From Osedax fenrisi (taxonomy: Eukaryota; Annelida; Polychaeta; Sabellida; Siboglinidae), in contig OZ025241.1 in the NCBI GenBank assembly GCA_964019155.1, positions 4,023,764 to 4,087,763 of the forward strand: a stretch of 64,000 bases of DNA, read 5' to 3'. The first letter of the stretch is position 1. Each line of letters starts with the position of its first letter. A program made the translations under genes and the position numbers. Shown here in pieces: positions 55,945-64,000 of this stretch. The notes beneath the pieces were generated by a model. That model was not told the origin of the DNA and ran no database searches. It saw only the letters and a program-made list of their open reading frames with translations.

Positions 55945-57731
55945 AACATAAATAATAATAATAATAATAATATCAGATTCAGTTGATGACCGAGATCAAA
56001 AACCCAGGTATGGTATAGAAGTTCTATTGAACTTATCGATATACCAACCTGCTCTTGGTAATGAGAGAATTAATACAAAATGAATAAATACAAAATGAAT
56101 AAATATAAATAAATATTTTACAATTCTATATTGTTCATTCGTGTTCTGTCTCATAAAAAAGCAATACAATAAAATTAAATATATCTCTCAATACCAAGAA
56201 ATCATCATGTATATAACAATAAAATAATAATAAAATATAATAAAAATATATAATAAAATATTAAAAAATGTAAAAAGATACTAAAATAATAAATAAGTTA
56301 AACTATAAAAATCAAAGAAAACTAAAGACCAAAGGCTAGAGATAAAAATATGTACAATACGAACAATTTAAAAGAGCTAAAAAGAAGAAAAGATGATCAT
56401 GTAAATAAGATAACAAACAATACAGATAAGGTGTAAGTGATTACATATAACTATTTAAAATCATGTTTTTAATATGTATTGTAAAAGTATTCAAATTCGT
56501 CAAAGATGATGTGGTTGTATTTAAAGAATTCCATAAATATGCGCCTTTGTAACGAATACTAAATTTATCATGATCAAATCTTATTTTTGGTATTAATAAT
56601 GTTCTATTTAACCTAAAAGTATATAAAGAGCAATTATAGGTAAATAACTTACAAATTGAACTATGCAAATAATGATTGTTATATATTCTAAACATATATT
56701 TATAAATGGATATATTTATTATATCTTTAAATTTAAGAATGTTATGTCTTAAAAAAATGTAATCAATATTGGTTTTGTTATCAAGTTTATATATTGCTCT
56801 CATACATTTATTTTGTAAAATTTGAATACATTTTATATTGCTATGGTAAGTACTTCCCCATATAATAGAACAATAATTAATATGACTATGAAAAAAAGAA
56901 AAATATAGCATAACTAAAGTATTAATATTAAATTTATATTTATATCTATGTAGTAAACTAAGTCCATAGTAAAGTTTATTTTTAATATTATTTATTTGCA
57001 TTTTCCAATTTCGATTTTCGTCAATTAAAATGCCTAAGAATTTAAAATTAGTTGATTGTTTTATGGCTATATTATTTATTTTGATATTTTAATACATATA
57101 CACGCGCAATATATATTGCGCGTGTATACATGCTTGGATGTATTTTATGGATACATTGTATGTTCTATAATAAGTAGCATGGTATTTAGTAAATACTAGT
57201 GATGTAAATGTGTCTCAAATATAAAGCATGATGCAGTCTCAGTCTCAGTTACCTAAAGTCTCAACTCAGCTCGGGCTCGTTTTGTTAGAGTCTCGGCTCG
57301 GGCTCATTTTTGTTCCGAAAATTAAAGTCTCGGCTCAAATTAAAAACCAAAAGTATCGGTTCGGCATCAAAAAGCTCTGTATTATTTACACCACTAGATG
57401 AAATGTACACTATTATTCACTGAATCGCGAAGTTATCGCAGATTATTTTTTTTAAATTAATGTAAATGTGAAATATATAAAAATTAGTATTAAAATGTAA
57501 TTTCAAAAAAGCATCATTTCGGCTGGGTAATGTTTTGTAAAAGTCTCAACTCGGCACGGGCTCATTTGGCTAGAGTCTCGGTTCGGCTCGGGCTCGTTTG
57601 GCTAGAGTCTCGGCTCGGCTCGAGCTCGTTTTTTTCCCCGAAAATGGAAGTCTCGGCTCTGCATTAAAAACCAAAAGTCTCGGCTCGGCATCATTTACAT
57701 CACTAGTATGTACCCCTTGTTGTTGTAATCG

Positions 57732-57776
<45 letters not shown>

Positions 57777-58268
57777 AATATATATATTAAATATGAATGT
57801 TTTCATTTCAGAAGAATTGAGTTCGAAATAAGTTATCATAGCGCAGAAAAAATATAACATCAAATATGTATTGTCATTATGTGTTGGTGTTATTGGAATA
57901 TAGCGAAATTATAATTTTTTAATCTATCCCCGCTTTTAAGAGCAGATTGATATATATATATATATATATGTGAACTGACTGTGTGGCTCAGTGGCTAAGG
58001 CGTCAGATACACAAGCAGTAGGACACGGGTTCGACCCTCGTCCGGACCATTAATTAATTTTATAAAATGGGTATTAAAATATTATTTAGAAGTGATCTTA
58101 TATAATTGTATATACATAAATGATCTGCTCTCGTTAAAACCATGGATGCCTTAACACGAGAGCGGCTTCGAAGGTACATTAGAGCCATATATGGTTATAA
58201 GTGAAAACTTCATCTAAGTTCCTGGATGGGATGAAAGCACTCCACCAAATAAAAATAACAATAACAAT

Positions 58269-58334
<66 letters not shown>

Positions 58335-58578
58335 ATGCAGGTCATATTATTAGGTATAGTTGAGTAAGTGTAAAATATAAAATTGAGATTAATTTTATGT
58401 ATAACAAATATATTTAAGCAGAACATTAATAATGAACTAAACATTATACAAAATATTAAATTAACATATTATTATGGTAATTATAATGATAATAAGATAA
58501 TTTTAATAATTAAATTAAAAATACAATAATTATTACCTGTCTTTATCTATCGTCCAATCTCTTATAAGTATACTTGTA

Positions 58579-58624
<46 letters not shown>

Positions 58625-58700
58625 TATAGTGTATAGTATACACTGTATATTCTTATAAGTGTACTTATAAGTATACTTAACTATTACACTAATAATATTA

Positions 58701-58745
<45 letters not shown>

Positions 58746-59909
58746 TATATATATAGAATATTTTCGTTTATGAAAACCTATTAAATTAATCAATATATTC
58801 CACTTCAAATAAGGAAGGACTACTGCGGTAAGGCGAGGTACACTGACCTGTATGCTGAGCCCGAAAGCTGTGAAAACCAGCTTTCTGAAAGAGAACCTCC
58901 TGATCGTGCCCTCCCCTTCAAACTTTCGTTCCTTCATGCGGATCTCTGACGGTTTCAGCTGGTAGGCGAACGTTCTCTTTCCGGCGTTACGCGATCCTGG
59001 CGGTGAGTCATGATCACACAGGTTAAGGTTATTATATAGGTCGTTATCTTTGTCTGGGGTATATGGCTCAGTGGGACAACCGAAAGCTAGTACGCTAGAG
59101 GTCCCGGGTTCGACTCCAGACAGTTCTTGTTTTTCTCTTGTGTTTATCAAGAACTTAATAAACGATAAATCAAAACACAATAAACAAATGTTACTATTTG
59201 TATTGTATTCAATATATATGAGATTCAATAAATAAATATTATTATTATATAGGACGAGTACCTAGGTAAGACATCCTACGACATATATAGATTGTAGCTG
59301 GTCTTGTTCTAGGTCATTATAATATATATATATATATTAACATATAGAAAATCCTATATGACGATTATCGAAAATCTCGAATGTATAAATCTAATATATT
59401 TAAATTGAAATCAATATTATTTTATAACGTAGTAACATGCCACTTGTTATATCGATTATTTTAATCATATTTATAGTAATGGATGTATATATGTATTGTA
59501 TATACGATATTATATACTGGTATATATAGTGTTATACTATAGTATATATACCGACTAAACTATAGTTTATATCGACTATTTAAAAATAATATTAATAGTA
59601 TCTACTATAGGATAGTATACTAGCAATACTACATGCATCATCATTATTATAATGATATTGGTAATTTAATTTAAATAGTCAATATAAACTAGTATGCCGA
59701 TGTCAAATAATGTTGCTATATAACATAATATGGATCTAATTTTTAGATATATATATATGTATATATTAATTTTCATATCACAGAGTTATTTGCGTTAAGT
59801 TATTAATATGTATACGTATATACATATATACCCGTATACGGGTTAAATAATTATATAGTAACAATTGTGACAATATTGTATATAATATAATATATATTCT
59901 ACTATAGTA

Positions 59910-59985
<76 letters not shown>

Positions 59986-62528
59986 GATATATCACGTGAT
60001 ATATAATATAGTATGTCGTAAAGCTGCGAATATATAGGTATGAATGAATGAATTCAGTTTATAGACAAAGTCTAAGGATGATCAGTAAAAGCGATCAGAT
60101 TTATTGATTCGAAACCTCTTAACTGCATGTGAAATGTCATATCATCATTTCCATTCAAATAAAATAATAAAATAGAAATAATAATAAACATAATAATAAA
60201 ATCATAGTAATATAAAAAAACAATGAAATGATTAAATAAAAGGTGTATCACATACGAAAATAATAAAATTTAAAATTAGAAACAAAGATACAAATATGCT
60301 ATACAGTTGTTTCATTTTAATCGCTGACATTTCTTGGGCTGTAGCATGATATGACAGTTTTCCTATGGTTTCCTTGAAGTATCTACTTTAACATGTGTAT
60401 TGAACTATTGCATTATGTGTATATATTATGTAAGTGTATTAGATAAGTGTATTAGATATTTAAATTTGTGTTTCATTTCAATTATTTCAATAGATTATTT
60501 CGTTAATTTTTTTGATTTTTTCATTTCATTTAATTTCCATCAAATATATATGTTGCAATCGTATAGGTGTGCTTCAAATGAATTAATATTACAAAGATAT
60601 TGATAATACATGTTCTATTTCGTTTTAATATAGTATACATGTTACCTAACTAAATAATCACATACTACTTGCCTAAAAAGTCGTACACACGTGTATAGAT
60701 ATCGGCAAACAATGTAGGCAATGTTTGTGTTTGCAATGTGTGTTGCAATTAGCTTGTCTTGTGTTAACGTAAGTGAACGTATATCAGATATAAGTCGCAG
60801 TCTGATAGGTTGTCACATCCACAGTCACAGTCACAGTCGCAGTCTGATAGGTTGTCACATCCACACTCACAGTCACAGTCACAGTCTGATAGGTTGTCAC
60901 ATCCACACTCACAGTCACAGTCACAGTCACAGTCACAGTCTGATAGGTTGTCACATCCACACTCACAGTCACAGTCACAGTCTGATAGGTTGTCACATCC
61001 ACACTCACAGTCACAGTCACAGTCTGATAGGTTGTCACATCCACACTCACAGTCACAGTCACAGTCTGATAGGTTGTCACATCCACACTCACAGTCACAG
61101 TCACAGTCACAGTCACAGTCACAGTCACAGTCACAGAAACAGTCGCAGTCTGATAGGTTGTCACATCCACACTCACAGTCACAGTCACAGTCTGATAGGT
61201 TGTCACATCCACACTCACAGTCACAGTCACAGTCACAGTCACAGTCACAGTCACAGTCACAGTCACAGTCACAGTCACAGTCGCAGTCGCAGTCTGATAG
61301 GTTGTCACATCCACACTCACAGTCACAGTCACAGTCTGATAGGTTGTCACATCCACACTCACAGTCACAGTCACAGTCACAGTCACAGTCACAATCATAT
61401 GAGTCATATGAGTCATATGTACTCATAATGGTTATCACGTGACATACAAGTTTACATTTTCTAAGAGAATCCGCTTCATAGGTGTGTATGGTATACCATT
61501 CGAATGATACGATATAATTCTATTATTTCAGAGTGTCGCCGAAATAAGAAATGCGCGATCATTAATGTACCTTGTTAATACAGACTAATATTATTATTAA
61601 ATAAACATTAATATAAATTTACAAAATAATGATAGGTTTTAAATATATTGATTATGTAATATTTCCGCTAAATAAATACGCGTATATATGCGCTGTGGTA
61701 ATTGTAATTGTATATAAAATAGTTATATATAGACGATTACGTAAGAATACTTACAATGATTCACCGTGTACCAGCGTATAGTATAAGCATTACACTGCCG
61801 TACAGTACATTATCGAGTAGGTACATGGTATCATGCATTACTTATTTAATTGTAACGCTTAGTCATATGTAGGAAGTGCGTCTAGATTTAATATTAAATA
61901 AAAAACAGAAATCAATACTATACGTACTCTCCAATATTGTCATATTTATATATGTATATATATAGTGAAATGTATATATTACACAATATCCCAGCTAACA
62001 GTAATAGCCTCATAATAGCAGCACAATAGCATAACTAATAGCTTCAAATGTTTACATTGTGATATTATGCTGCTATTATGTTGTCATTAAAAGTATATTA
62101 TGCTGCTATTCATTTGTAATGCTATTATGCCGTTATATGTTGCCATTGGAATTATATTATGCTGTTATTATAAGTTGTAATGATATTATGCTGATATTAT
62201 GTTGCTATTATAATAATATCAACATAATATTAGAATAATAGCATTACAAATTATTAGCAGCATAATAGCAGCTTAATATACTTTGTATGGCAACATAATA
62301 GTAGCATAATATCACAATGTAAACATGTGAGGCTATTATGTATACTATTGTGCTTCTATTATGATGCTATTACTGTTAGCTGGGGTACGTTGTGTCACTT
62401 GTATTATGTAATATCACTAATAATACATAGTACTATACGATACTATAGTACAACTAACCGACTATTATGATTTCGAGATGACGTTCCCTATCATTCAGTA
62501 ACCAGGTGAAGCGTTCCAGCCAAGCCAT
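53335..62528 (-). CDS. ARF-family GTPase-like protein with degenerate G1 and G3 motifs (4 exons, 182 aa)
   Basis: Exons 62459-62528, 58848-58996, 54223-54417, 53335-53469 join in phase to 549 nt, 182 aa plus stop, the usual ARF length. Start ATG 62528 in context AACAATGG, giving MAWLERFTWLLND, an amphipathic N-helix without the myristoylated Gly2. P-loop at 24-32 is GSRNAGKRT: Arf1 Thr31, the Mg ligand, is Arg. The WDxGGQ motif is FGLSIQ (68-73), so Asp and both Gly are lost and Gln kept. NKMD (126-129) and CSS (159-161) sit at the same numbers as NKQD and CAT in Arf1, so base recognition looks intact. ARF proteins recruit effectors to membranes when GTP-bound. This one probably binds nucleotide weakly or not at all and may be a pseudo-GTPase. 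No known ARL subfamily was recognised. Confidence 0.85.
53577..53624. repeat. (TA)n microsatellite
   Basis: About 48 bp of TA in the last intron of the ARF-like gene. Confidence 0.9.
53857..54018. mobile_element. hAT-like MITE, single-unit relative of 33737-35173
   Basis: Ends TAGGGACGCTGCAAC and, inverted, TAGGGGCGCTGGAAC. Flanks ACTATAAT and ACTATAGT match at seven of eight. It holds one copy of the unit (CACTTTAAAATCTAGGGGGA, CCTCCTATGTATTGG) that is repeated ~33 times in the other element. Confidence 0.82.
54223..54417 (-). CDS. ARF-like gene, exon 3
   Basis: 65 codons. Reads NFEQHRSSVLDADVLIYVID then ATDCAHLE..., VPIVIVCNKMDCVGA and RSSIQ. This is strand 4 (LI(Y/F)V(I/V)D), helix, strand 5 and the NKxD motif. 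Acceptor CTTTACAG, donor CAG|GTTAAC. Confidence 0.95.
54395..54508 (-). repeat. 56-bp tandem duplication across the exon 3 acceptor
   Basis: GAAGACCTGTGTTGCTCGAA occurs at 54395 and 54451, with following intron sequence also copied. In the outer copy the acceptor CAG reads CAT, so only the inner site can splice. Confidence 0.85.
54662..54717. repeat. inverted repeat (19-bp arms)
   Basis: CCATAGATTTATAGTTTAC (54662-54680) and its exact complement at 54699-54717, loop 18 nt. Confidence 0.85.
54930..54963. repeat. (TA)n microsatellite
   Basis: Pure TA run in an intron. Confidence 0.85.
55071..55195 (+). mobile_element. LINE 3' end fragment, then (GTT)n
   Basis: CGAGCGAAGGGGTCTACATG, ACCCTATTTTAGTGCTAATA and an (ATC)n end match 5690-5745. 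A (GTT)n run follows at 55158-55188. Confidence 0.6.
55300..55930. other. intron sequence without recognised feature
   Basis: An open frame at 55526-55738 (+) has no motif. A TA array lies near 55895-55940. Nothing supported. Confidence 0.35.
56060..57090 (-). mobile_element. LINE C-terminal fragment (minus)
   Basis: Frame from about 57070 to 56441: FKFLGILIDENRNW, SFFHSHINYCSIIWGSTYH, QILQNKCMRAIYK and RYKGAYLWNSLN, the RT tail blocks (FLG..ID, H..YC...WG, LWN.L). 5'-truncated. A (TGAATAAA)-like tail lies near 56080-56110. Confidence 0.8.
57097..57128. repeat. perfect 32-bp palindrome
   Basis: TATACACGCGCAATAT then its complement, with no spacer, at the 5' junction of the truncated LINE. 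Confidence 0.9.
57197..57705. mobile_element. hAT-type element, larger relative of 45018-45189
   Basis: Outer ends TAGTGATGTAAATG and, inverted, TAGTGATGTAAATGATGCCG. Flanks GTAAATAC and GTATGTAC match at six of eight. An internal ATTTACACCACTAG near 57384 suggests a composite of two copies. GTCTCGGCTCGGGCTCGTTT-type repeats fill it. Confidence 0.75.
57737..57770. repeat. (TA)n microsatellite
   Basis: Pure TA run. Confidence 0.85.
57980..58275 (+). mobile_element. full-length tRNA-derived SINE
   Basis: Head 57980-58048 has an A box (GTGGCTCAGTGG) and B box (GGGTTCGACCCT) spaced as in tRNA genes. The body (TTTAGAAGTGATCTTATATA ... CCATGGATGCCTTAACACGA ... GTTCCTGGATGGGATGAAAG) is the reference for the other copies. 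It ends in (AATAAC)n, then TA repeats. Transcription would be by RNA polymerase III, with LINE machinery needed for copying. Confidence 0.88.
58270..58327. repeat. (TA)n microsatellite after the SINE tail
   Basis: About 55 bp of TA continuing directly from the SINE 3' end. Confidence 0.9.
58580..58745. repeat. paired (TA)n arrays
   Basis: TA runs at 58582-58621 and 58706-58742 with a TATACACTATAGTGTATA palindrome between. Confidence 0.85.
58848..58996 (-). CDS. ARF-like gene, exon 2 (degenerate P-loop and G3)
   Basis: Acceptor CCGCCAG, donor CAG|GTCAGTG. Reads SRNAGKRTFAYQLKPSEI, a charged KERKFEGEG stretch in place of switch I, then FSFRKLVFTAFGLSIQ in place of the strand 2-3/WDxGGQ region. 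Confidence 0.9.
59054..59235 (+). mobile_element. second tRNA-derived SINE type
   Basis: GGTATATGGCTCAGTGGGAC (A box) and GTCCCGGGTTCGACTCCAGA (B box), then TTCTTGTTTTTCTCTTGTG and ATAAACGATAAATCAAAACA. The body differs from the other SINE family. Confidence 0.7.
59300..60040. other. AT-rich intron with a long TA array
   Basis: (TA)n at about 59916-59982. Several TATACGTATA-type small palindromes lie near 59810-59845. No gene. Confidence 0.6.
60045..60250 (-). mobile_element. possible LINE 3' end (minus)
   Basis: GAATGAATGAATTCAG followed by ACAAAGTCTAAGGATGAT: on the minus strand this ends in (ATTC)n, like the LINE at 13497-17383. Confidence 0.4.
60790..61402. repeat. (CACAGT)n minisatellite with a 27-bp spacer motif
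   Basis: Blocks of 3-12 CACAGT hexamers alternate with CTGATAGGTTGTCACATCCA plus CACT, about ten times. All frames are open on both strands (His-Ser, Gln-Ser, Cys-Asp, Val-Thr), so ORFs of more than 200 aa here are artefacts. In intron 1 of the ARF-like gene. Confidence 0.95.
61450..61985. other. intron sequence without recognised feature
   Basis: AT-rich, no coding or repeat signal beyond short TA runs. Confidence 0.4.
61990..62384. mobile_element. MITE with CCCAGCTAACAGTAA ends (copy 2)
   Basis: Both ends read CCCAGCTAACAGTAATAGC inward. The interior is self-complementary with ATTATGCTGCTATTATG motifs. It lies 75 bp from the exon 1 donor of the ARF-like gene. Confidence 0.82.
62459..62528 (-). 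CDS. ARF-like gene, exon 1
   Basis: Reads MAWLERFTWLLNDRERHL then EIIIV, ending in phase 1 at G|GTTAGT so that G24 of the P-loop is split across the intron. Layout equals Arf1 (N-helix, strand 1, G24). Confidence 0.85.
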
Positions 62529-62699
62529 TGTTAAGCGTGATCTATTGTTACAATAAGTTAGTCTATTGTTACCAGTAATTAGATTGAATAAACTAGTAGT
62601 TATAGGTAGTTAGGCTGAGTATCATAATGATTGTCAGCCATTACATCATCATATCGTATACACCCGGTATAAAACAGGGACCATGTAGGGTACAGAGTA

Positions 62700-62860
62700 C
62701 AGGGTATATGGTACATGGTACCTGGTACATGGTACAGGGTACCTGGTACATGGTACAGGGTACCTGGTACATGGTACAGGGTACCTGGTAGATGGTACAG
62801 GGTACCTGGTAGATGGTACAGGGTACCTGGTACATGGTACAGGGTACCTGGTACATGGTA
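62700..62860. repeat. 21-bp minisatellite with GGTACC
   Basis: About seven units of GGTACCTGGTACATGGTACA plus G, upstream of the ARF-like start codon by 170-330 bp. Open in several frames, so not coding. Confidence 0.93.
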
Positions 62861-62989
62861 CACACTGTGTTGCCTATGCATGTATAACTTATTTATAAAC
62901 ATCATGATTAATAATTATAGCATATATTTATATGTATATTTATAGTTATAACTATATATATATTTATATTTATACTTATTTATATATAT

Positions 62990-62994
<5 letters not shown>

Positions 62995-63064
<70 letters not shown>

Positions 63065-63073
63065 TATGTATAC

Positions 63074-63123
<50 letters not shown>
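62995..63123. repeat. long (TA)n arrays
   Basis: TA runs at 62995-63060 and 63079-63123 separated by GTTATATGTATACTTATT, a sequence that also flanks them. Confidence 0.93.
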
Positions 63124-63128
<5 letters not shown>

Positions 63129-63149
63129 TATTTATACTTATATAACTAT

Positions 63150-63590
63150 ATAGTAATATGTACAGTATAATTAAGTATGTATATACTATAATGATGGGCA
63201 TCGCTGACATTTCTGTGATGGGAAGATGAAAGTTCTCAGATATAATTGTTATAGCGTTTATATATATATATATGTGTGTGTGTGTTTATGTGGGAATGTG
63301 TGAGTTTATTATAATAATCAGTTAACAATACTGTAATTTATATATTGTATAAAACCGTATACGCTATTGCAACAAAACATTCGAGTATATCTATAAGATA
63401 AGGTCGACTATATGTACTATTAATAATGGTGTACGACGTACATTATATGACGTAAATTATGGGTTATGGTGAGCATCTCTCATCGTACGACGTACGATGT
63501 ACATCTAAAATATAAATAACATATACCACATTCATTACACAGTATTGTATACGCTATTTAATTATATGACAATACACGGAATTATATAAT
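63150..63590. other. upstream region, no gene seen
   Basis: Contains a (GT)n run near 63272-63285. Diverged repeats of GTACGACGTAC lie near 63430-63500. Nothing coding. Confidence 0.4.
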
Positions 63591-63925
63591 AGTGCATAAT
63601 AATGTATGATATTATATAATAGTGTATAATATTATATAGTTTATGATATTATATAATATTGTATAATATCTATCTATCTATATAATATATTTTATGTTAT
63701 ATAATAGTATATAATAGTGTATAATAGAGTATACTAATATATAATAGTGTATAATAGTGTATGATAGTATATAATAATGTATAATAGTGTATAATAGTGT
63801 ATGATAGTGTATACACTATATATACTAGTGTATACAAGTGTATAATAGTGTATAATAGAGTATACTAGTGTATAATAGTGTATAATAGTATATAATAGTG
63901 TATAATAGTGTATAATAGTGTATGC
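63590..63925. repeat. 10-11-bp minisatellite (TATAATAGTG)n
   Basis: About 30 imperfect units of GTATAATAGT. Open frames here (Tyr-Thr-Ile-His repeats) are artefacts. Confidence 0.92.
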
Positions 63926-64000
63926 TATAAAACACAACTTACGGTAAGGGTAGACGGACGAAGAATGAACACCGGATGAAGTTCTTAGTTTAACTAGGTC

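Noticed and set aside
57980..58048. Functional tRNA gene
   Set aside because: A and B boxes are present, but I could not fold a full cloverleaf, and the sequence continues into a repeated SINE body with an A-rich tail.
58698..59228. 176-aa single-exon gene on the minus strand
   Set aside because: Only residues from 58996 to 58848 are exon. The start lies in a SINE and the end in intron and TA repeats.
60721..61438. Several ORFs over 200 aa on both strands (His-Ser, Gln-Ser, Cys-Asp and Val-Thr repeats)
   Set aside because: They come from the CACAGT minisatellite, which lacks stops in these frames. No splice sites or conserved domain.
62600..62945. Three repeat-like ORFs of 74-101 aa
   Set aside because: Translations of the 21-bp GGTACC minisatellite upstream of the ARF-like start codon.

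Overview
This window looks like an AT-rich, repeat-laden genome of an invertebrate animal. It has spliced genes with GT-AG introns of 0.2-6 kb, non-LTR retrotransposons (CR1/L2/Jockey-like and RTE-like), tRNA-derived SINEs, hAT- and Tc1/mariner-type MITEs, and an exceptional density of (TA)n arrays. The species cannot be named. A NIT-domain receptor guanylate cyclase together with RTE/CR1-type LINEs fits a marine non-vertebrate metazoan. Most long open frames here are retrotransposon pieces or microsatellite artefacts. The host genes are broken into exons too short to show as long ORFs, so I rebuilt them by splice-site phase.

Three host genes are readable, all on the minus strand. (1) At the left end is the 5' part of a secreted carboxylesterase/cholinesterase-like gene: signal-peptide exon 7946-8165, exon 770-843 with the type-B carboxylesterase N-terminal signature, and a third exon at 1-46 that runs off the window. 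(2) Between 49655 and 24398 lies an 18-exon receptor guanylate cyclase: short cytosolic N-terminus, TM helix, extracellular NIT-like domain, second TM helix, dimerisation helix, class III cyclase domain and a long Ser/Thr/Asn-rich tail. All internal phases match and give 959 aa from the ATG at 49329. (3) Between 62528 and 53335 lies a four-exon ARF-family gene of exactly 182 aa. Its NKxD and CSx motifs fall at Arf1 positions, but its P-loop and G3 motifs are degenerate, so it is a candidate pseudo-GTPase.

Layout: 1-8.2 kb esterase exons among degraded LINEs; 8.2-24.4 kb mostly transposons, including one nearly complete LINE (13.5-17.4 kb) tail-to-tail with a second LINE; 24.4-49.7 kb the guanylate cyclase, whose introns hold MITEs, palindromes and minisatellites; 49.7-53.3 kb AT-rich spacer and the 3' UTR of the ARF-like gene; 53.3-62.5 kb the ARF-like gene with SINEs, a LINE fragment and MITEs in its introns; 62.5-64 kb minisatellites and TA repeats.

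Two themes stand out. First, both signalling genes keep their folds but have changed key catalytic residues: metal-site Asp to Glu in the cyclase, and lost Thr, Asp and Gly-Gly in the ARF-like protein. Second, short tandem duplications and minisatellites sit at exon edges and in three cases have copied a splice site.
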